From: Ciborinia camelliae | Lineage: Eukaryota; Ascomycota; Leotiomycetes; Helotiales; Sclerotiniaceae | Assembly: GCA_025890175.1 (NCBI GenBank) | Contig: JANPYM010000014.1 | Span: 1,130,299-1,194,298 of the forward strand | Direction of reading: 5' to 3' | DNA length: 64,000 nt | In this document: in pieces, positions 58,101-64,000 of the stretch | Layout of the letters: the number at the start of each line of letters is the position of its first letter | Position numbering within the stretch: the first letter of the stretch is position 1 | Translations under genes and position numbers: made by a program | Notes under the pieces: model-generated | Told to the model about the DNA's origin: nothing | What the model saw: the letters and a program-made list of their open reading frames with translations, nothing else | Database searches by the model: none

Positions 58101-61100
58101 GGAACAGCGATATGTGCATCGAAAATGTACTCCCTGAAGGAAACATTCATGAATAGTTGCGTAGTCAGAGAGTTGAGGTAGCAAGTATTAGAAAGATTTT
58201 TCAAGCCAACATAACCAGTTGGAGATCTGACAAACTTCGACCTTTCAAAAATCGGTATCATCTCCAGCTGATAAGGGTCGTTGGAGTTTGGGTCATAAGG
58301 AGCGACATCTACCAGTAGTTGCAATATTTCTTTGTACTGCAAAATGTCATCTTTGACTAAAGCCAAAACTGTCTCTCCCAAGGTATTCCGAGTTCTAGAA
58401 TTTATCAATGGGATTTTTTGGGCAAGAAGTCCATCTCTGCCAACGTCCTCTTCAGTTGAAAGAGTGGGAAACAAATGTTTCTTGAAAAGCTCAACTCCTA
58501 AATTCCCGCAGGACAGTTTTTGCCCAGATTGCTTCATTGTAGTTACAGCATAATGCAATAAGTTGGCTAGTCCTTGGGTAACCATATCGACAGTTTCAGG
58601 TAGTCCGATGTCTTCTTGGTTATTATGATTGAGAAGTAGATTACCCCATTCCTGGGCAACTGTGTTGAGATCTAGCTCGACTGATATTTCTTCAAAAGAT
58701 ACTGATATTTCTAACAATCTTTTGAATATTGTCAGGGCAAGTGAAAACGTCTGTTCACACTGTTCAGGTCTCTTGACAGCTTCAGGTATCAACTTGGCTA
58801 CCATAGGCCATAATGTAACAACAACCTCCGGTGTGGAAACATTAACTGTATTAGGATTGAAGGTGCATTTGTTTGTGACGTGTTTCAAGGTGGCTTTTCT
58901 GACAAATGGACTAAGATCCTCCAAAAGAAGATCTTGTAAGAGAGTGCTGCCACTGAGATGGCTAACAAAGGTGCTCCACAAAACAGAATTCTGAGTGGCG
59001 ACCTCAAGTAAAGCGTCAACACTATTCCATATCAAATGAACCGAGGTTTCTGTAGTTGATGATATCTTGGCAGCATATAGTAAATTGAGTAGACGTTTCA
59101 AAAGCTTGTCATCTATGCCAACTGTCGATGATAGAGGTAGAGTGGGGTCTATGAAGAATTAGTTGCTGAGTTCTCAAGGAAATAGATTATCAATACCTTT
59201 AAGGAGTGATGCCAAATTGCTGACAAATTTCGTGGCCAGAGTTTGTCTAATTTCTTGCAGCGAACTAGTCTCAAGGAATTTCGGATCAGAGATTGCAGCC
59301 ACAAGTAAAGTCATTGCTCGATCAAAAACAACATCATCCACAGATCCCTGAATGAGTTAGTCAAGAACTCCCAAGTGGACAAATTACAAACCTTTAGAGA
59401 CTGAGCGGATATATACTGCTTCAACCCATACAAGCCATACATAGCTTTGTATGGTTGCCCGAGGGGGAAGATCTCAGTATAGGGGACAGTAGGATTACTA
59501 AGATCCTGTAGAATCCTATCATAGACAGGAAATTGAATGAGAAATAGGTAGATCTGGAATGAATGTTAGAAATAATAATAATAGGGGGCAAAATGTCTAT
59601 TATACATACCTTTTCAGCCAGATTTTCTGGCATGCTAAGATAACTCCAAATTTGATCGAACTTCTTTATAATCTCCAATTGGAGAGATCCATTGTTGCTT
59701 GGCAATGGAGGGTCTGTATCATCACGTCGCTTTACAAGAACAAGTCCATTCAAATTAAGATCTTCCACAGACTTACACAGTTCAGTCTGATCATGTCTGA
59801 ACTCCTTCCCACTGTAAAATACCCTGCAGGAAGCAAAATCAGTTTCCTTCTGCAATCTTGCAACTAATGTAGCAGCTGTGTCTTGCGCGCCTATGGTAAG
59901 TTCCTTTATGGATGATGTAGTTTTATCGAATGCTTGATATAGGATTGTAAGAGCAGTTCCCTGTACAGTATCCGATGGTATAGTGACAGCGGGTCGCAAC
60001 TTTGGGGTGGAAAAGTGTGCGTTGCTTGAATAAGCGGCTAGGAATGTTTGCAAGGTTGCAAGTGATCGAGTGAAAAGCAATTCCTGTTCTTGAATCTGAG
60101 ATTCCGGAGTCACTATTACCATATCTTCATCTCCTCTAGCTCTATCGTCACTGTAGGTCTTCAATTTACCAGCAGCATCTGCTAATTTGTCCAAACATCG
60201 CGTAAGAAATGCTAGATGTAGCTCCCGTGCCTTGGGGAGAGGTAGCTGTTCAACAAAGGGACCTAAGTAAACACCGACAAGGTGTTGAATCGCCATTTCA
60301 TAGACTGTTTCTTGGGGGGCGCTCTCGATTATTCGCCACAACAGCTCCATGCCGAGAAAGTCGAACGATATCTCTAGCGTGGCCTTCTCGTTTATTTTAG
60401 ACTCTTCTTTTTTCTGATCCAGCCAGAAATATACACCGCTCTTCACAAACACCAAGGTACCCTCCAAAAAGAAAACAGGTTCCAGTCTTGGCATATAGTT
60501 CTGAAAGCAAATAGCAAGGTATCTGTTGGTGAATCCTTGTTCCTGGAAAGCCTTGTTCAAGATTTGCCAACCTGCTAGGCGATCGGCAGTGTCATTTGAT
60601 TGAGCTCCCACCAACAAATTCCAAAGTCGAGAGCCTAGTTCGGCATTGATAGTGTCAGGATCAGCCAAAATGATCTGTAGCAAGATTTCGCGACGAGCAA
60701 TATTGGCAGGGCTATCATAAGCCAGAGAGCGATTTCCAGCTATATTCAATTCAAGCTCATCGACCATTAACCTTGTAAGGCCATGTTGAGAGGTCAATGC
60801 GGCAAGGTCCGGCTGCAAACTTTGATGAAGTAATGCGCTGATTACACATATACTGCCCGGTGCGGTGGCCGTTTTGTCAGAGATGTCCTTGATACAACTC
60901 AGGTAGATATCTCTGCGTGCTCCCTGACCAGGTCCATGAATAAGCAATTCACGTAGGTGACTTGCAGCAAACTTCTGAATCTCAGGATAACCGTTCGGAC
61001 AATCATCGCTGGTAATTGACGACTCACGGATCAGCCGGACGCATATGTCATAAGGAGGAGCGTCGAGCTCCATACGACCCGACTTGATTGCAAGTTCTCT

Positions 61101-63218
61101 GAAGAGGTTTTCGCAGAAATCTCTCATTGCGACAGTGAACGCCTGTATTGGGAGGGCAGCAATTTTCTGACATATGTAGATGCATGATGGATACTCGTAT
61201 AAGTTTAGGATTTTTGTGATCATTCTCAGAATGGCATCCACAACTCTCGGGTCCTGGCTTGTCATAACAGTTTGGAAGATGGTATCGGTCTGCTCATCCT
61301 CGTACGTCTTTGTTACTACCAAAAAGCCAACGATGTTGCTACTCTCATTGATAATTTCAGGGTGAGATCCAATACCGACAATGTAGTCGATTAGCTTATG
61401 TTGCAGTATTAGCTTCGCAAAGTGGAGGAGAACTGGGCCACCATTGGGGAGTGCTTCTTTTAATCGATAATTAGTATGGATATACAAGAGGTCTACACAC
61501 ATAGTTGTTACGCCAACCACTCGAAGTTGCATCTGAGCTGATGTGATGAGTTTCTTGAGGACGAAAAATTTCCACTCGAGAGAAATGATCTTAGGAAGGT
61601 GGTTGTCTGAAACATCAGGACAGGCCTTTCTCTGGATTTCAATTCGATCTTTCGCTACTCGAGGGTTCAACGATATTGATTGAGAGAGTATTTGTCCGAG
61701 ACAGTGAAGATGTGTAGTTGCAGCCTCAGGAGGGAGAAACGTGACATTTTTCTCAATGATGAAATCCAGCCCTGAAGACATGATTTTGAAATAATCATAT
61801 CCATTTGCCAGCTTCCGGATAGCGTCACCATGAACACCATGTGCATGGCTTTTCACAACCGCTGCGGCAGCACAATTCATCCTCTCCATCAGTCTTGAAG
61901 GTTCGGTAAAGTTTTCAAATGCTCTTGGATAGGTTGAGAGAAATCTCAACTGCCCTTCAACGTACTTGGTTAGAACAAGCATTGATCCACCCCCAGCCTC
62001 AAAATAAGGTTGAAGCTCGGCAGTATCCTCTTCCCACTTCCAGTGATAATAGCTCTGCACACTTTTTCCAATATGGGCCAAGTCTAGGTCAAACCTTAGT
62101 AGGTGACTATAAGCTAGAAGAAAGCGGGGGGATGCGAGGTCCGGCATTTGGTCTGTATCATATGATAATGTTTTGACGTCCATTGCGAGAAAAGTCCCCG
62201 TTAATCTGGCGAACCCGTAAAGGAACTGGACTAGTGATTGCGAACGGGGGTTACTTCTTTGCAAAAATTGTCCAAAATAACGACTATAAAGAGTTAGCTC
62301 AGAGCGACCTCTGTAATTTCAAGTACTGACGTTCGATAATGTAATGCCCATATCATTTCTGGAAATTCAAGCCAAAAGTCTCGATGCCTGGTGAACGCGG
62401 TATGCAAGCGATTATCTGTAACGGCGGAGCGTAGAAAACTATCTATCCAGTCTCGGAGTTCAAGAAACAGAACGTCATCGTCAATGGCTTCTGTGATCGT
62501 TGTTAGGCATGTCCAATATCTCATAGTTGCGCAAAAAATTCTTACCGTATTGCAAAATGCGTGTAATCTTCTTGAGTGCATGAACCAAGGTTTCTCCGCG
62601 ATTTTGGCAAGGGAAGTGAAGTAGAGGATCGGGAAAAACTTCCTCTTCATCGATAATAGCCAGAGTTGGGCTTCGCTCAGGATCGTCGGAACTGACGGGA
62701 ATAACTTCAACCTCCGGACTTCCTTCCGTGGCAGAAGGAGAGGAAGAGGGAGTTTCAATAACTGAAGCTGGAACCGTTGATAAAACATCGCTTTCGGATT
62801 CAATACTAATCCTAGCACCTTCTTCTTCCACAGTATCTGTCATCTTCGACGGAGTGTTGGGAGAAGTTGAGGGGGAAGGAATCGATTCTAAAGGAGGCTG
62901 AGGGGTTCGCAGATTAATTGTAACTCGACTTGATGTTGGCCCGACTTGGGAATGCGCCGTGCTAGGTCGTGTTGGAGTGCTTGGTGGAAGAGGATCTTGA
63001 ACACCATCAGGTTCATTTTTCTGTGGCGACATCGAATCGGGTGGAATATCTGAATCTTTAGTCGTATCGATCGACCTGCTTCTAGAACCACTTGTGGAAG
63101 TCTTTTGTCGCTTTCTCGCAGAATGTTGATCGTTATCATCAAATGGTAGCGGATGTGTCGAACAAGGCTCTGATGAGACCGTACGTTCTGGCGACGACTC
63201 TACTGGATCTTGGTCCAT
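55163..63218 (-). CDS. Giant USP-family ubiquitin carboxyl-terminal hydrolase (USP9X/USP34-like)
   Basis: Cysteine protease that removes ubiquitin from proteins. Eight exons on the minus strand (62546-63218, 62331-62490, 59610-62283, 59392-59553, 59197-59347, 55426-59148, 55315-55371, 55163-55263) join in phase to 2566 residues; introns are 44-56 bp. The N-terminal 220 residues are Ser/Pro-rich with a basic KRQK patch. A long helical-repeat region follows, with a ubiquitin-like domain just before residue 1169. The USP core is about 1586-1925: Cys box GLKNLSNTCYLNS (Cys about 1596), KCETCNRHVDA zinc-site half, HLKRFDFN, His box GHYYSF (His about 1846) and FNDE (Asp about 1868). The usual first zinc pair is reduced to ECPH. 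The C-terminal ~640 residues are helical and end in an acidic tail. Catalytic residues are intact. Exon 2 uses a GTCAGT donor; the others are standard. Confidence 0.93.
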
Positions 63219-64000
63219 TTGGCAGGGTTGAGAAATTGAATGAATGAGGTGGAAGCTGTCCAGAACAGCAGGAGCTGTAGGGCAAAAAGCTTTTGTAAAG
63301 CTTTACACAATACCCCCAAGAAAATCGCATGTGGTTATAAATTATTGAATTGTCATTCCCCGCAGAGGAAGTTGAATTTGGTTGAATTAATGGATTTATC
63401 TAGGTACGTATACTCCAGGATGACGGAGTGGAGTAGGGAGGGGTAGATGTTAAATTCGTATGACAAGAATTATAAAGTTGAAGTACCTAGGGAGTTTATG
63501 CGACTAAGATGCAGGTTTGAAAGCTACACCTAACCTAATAGAGTTTTTCCGGTGAATATACCTGATCTTCTTCTTGTTCTTCTTCTGCTTCTTCTTGTTG
63601 TGGAGGTTGATGTTTGGTTGTGGGAGAGAGAAGAGAGAGAAAAAGTTTGTGGTAAAGAAGGGTAAAGGGTACGGTACGTACCTAGTTGAAGGTAAAGGTA
63701 CTGACTCCTACTGGTACTGACTAGGTAGGTAACTGACTCCGAGTTACAATTTGAATTGAATTGGATTGGATTGAATTGAATCGATTGATTAGTAGTAGGT
63801 TAGGTATAGGTTGGAAATGTATTAAATGTGGATGAATATCAAAGGAAAGCTTTCTCATTAAACAAAATCAATTGAAGGCTTTCGAAAGTGATATTGTGAG
63901 AAGATTGAATTGAATTGAATTAATAGAAGAAAGTTTATGTAGGTATGTGTGTGGTAGGTAGTAGGTATTAAATTTTCGAATGAATTTTGATGAGAAGGGC
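63219..64000 (-). promoter_or_regulatory. Upstream region of the USP gene
   Basis: No gene seen to the window edge. A TTCTT/GCTTCTT pyrimidine stretch (63565-63600), ATTGAATTGAATTGG runs (63749-63780 and 63903-63920), and GTAGGTA patches. An inverted AAAGCTTT pair sits at 63286-63305. Confidence 0.5.

Noticed and set aside
1..64000. CRISPR arrays, bacterial operons, rRNA genes
   Set aside because: Spliceosomal introns and fungal gene families exclude a prokaryote; no spacer-repeat pattern or rRNA sequence seen.

Overview
The window looks like nuclear DNA of a filamentous ascomycete. Introns are 44-60 bp with GTANGT-type donors and CTAAC-type branch sites. Intergenic regions carry ACCT/TAGG microsatellites. 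A block of about 28 kb (roughly 1010-29420) is extremely AT-rich and contains transposons whose repeat copies differ almost only by C/T and G/A changes, the signature of repeat-induced point mutation (RIP). A two-speed genome of this kind, with these proteins, fits Leotiomycetes (Sclerotiniaceae/Helotiales-like), but that placement is inference from protein style and composition and was not tested.

Layout. 1-694: 3' end of an NFKBIL1-like gene cut by the window edge. 1010-29420: RIP-degraded block with no living genes. In it I could delimit, by matching ends and 5-bp target-site duplications (TSDs), a probable 7.1-kb LTR element (1241-8382) with a nested 207-bp solo LTR (6425-6631), a 7.4-kb Copia element (10658-18042) still readable as one gag-pol frame, a 276-bp solo LTR (21926-22201) and a 628-bp miniature LTR element, i.e. 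a TRIM (26902-27529). A 1.7-kb apparently perfect duplication flanks an N gap and is probably an assembly artefact. 29421-33442: long leader and gene for the catalytic subunit of cAMP-dependent protein kinase. 33443-43929: about 10 kb with almost no genes, holding minisatellites, a Gypsy-like remnant, a mariner-type MITE and one weak gene candidate. 43930-44620: small GPI-anchored Ser/Ala-rich wall protein. 45912-48582 (-): TORC2 subunit Sin1/Avo1. 48931-50136 (+): PRCC-domain nuclear protein, divergent from Sin1. 51601-52923 (-): uncharacterised fungal protein. 55163-63218 (-): giant USP-family deubiquitinase with eight exons.

The genes do not form a pathway cluster. PKA and TORC2/Sin1 are both nutrient and growth signalling components and lie 12 kb apart, which is probably chance. 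Exon structures were resolved by eye from splice signals, reading phase and family end motifs. They correct several apparent reading frames: PKA ends in a 28-nt exon, Sin1 begins with a 23-nt exon, and the USP reads as 2566 codons.

The most unusual material is in the repeats: a TRIM whose LTR carries a tRNA-like stem and Pol III A box; an LTR built from a chain of perfect hairpins; paired CACGTG boxes shared by otherwise unlike elements; a heptamer satellite varying only by transitions; and a 200-bp CCTA tract facing a 225-bp TAGG tract between convergent genes.
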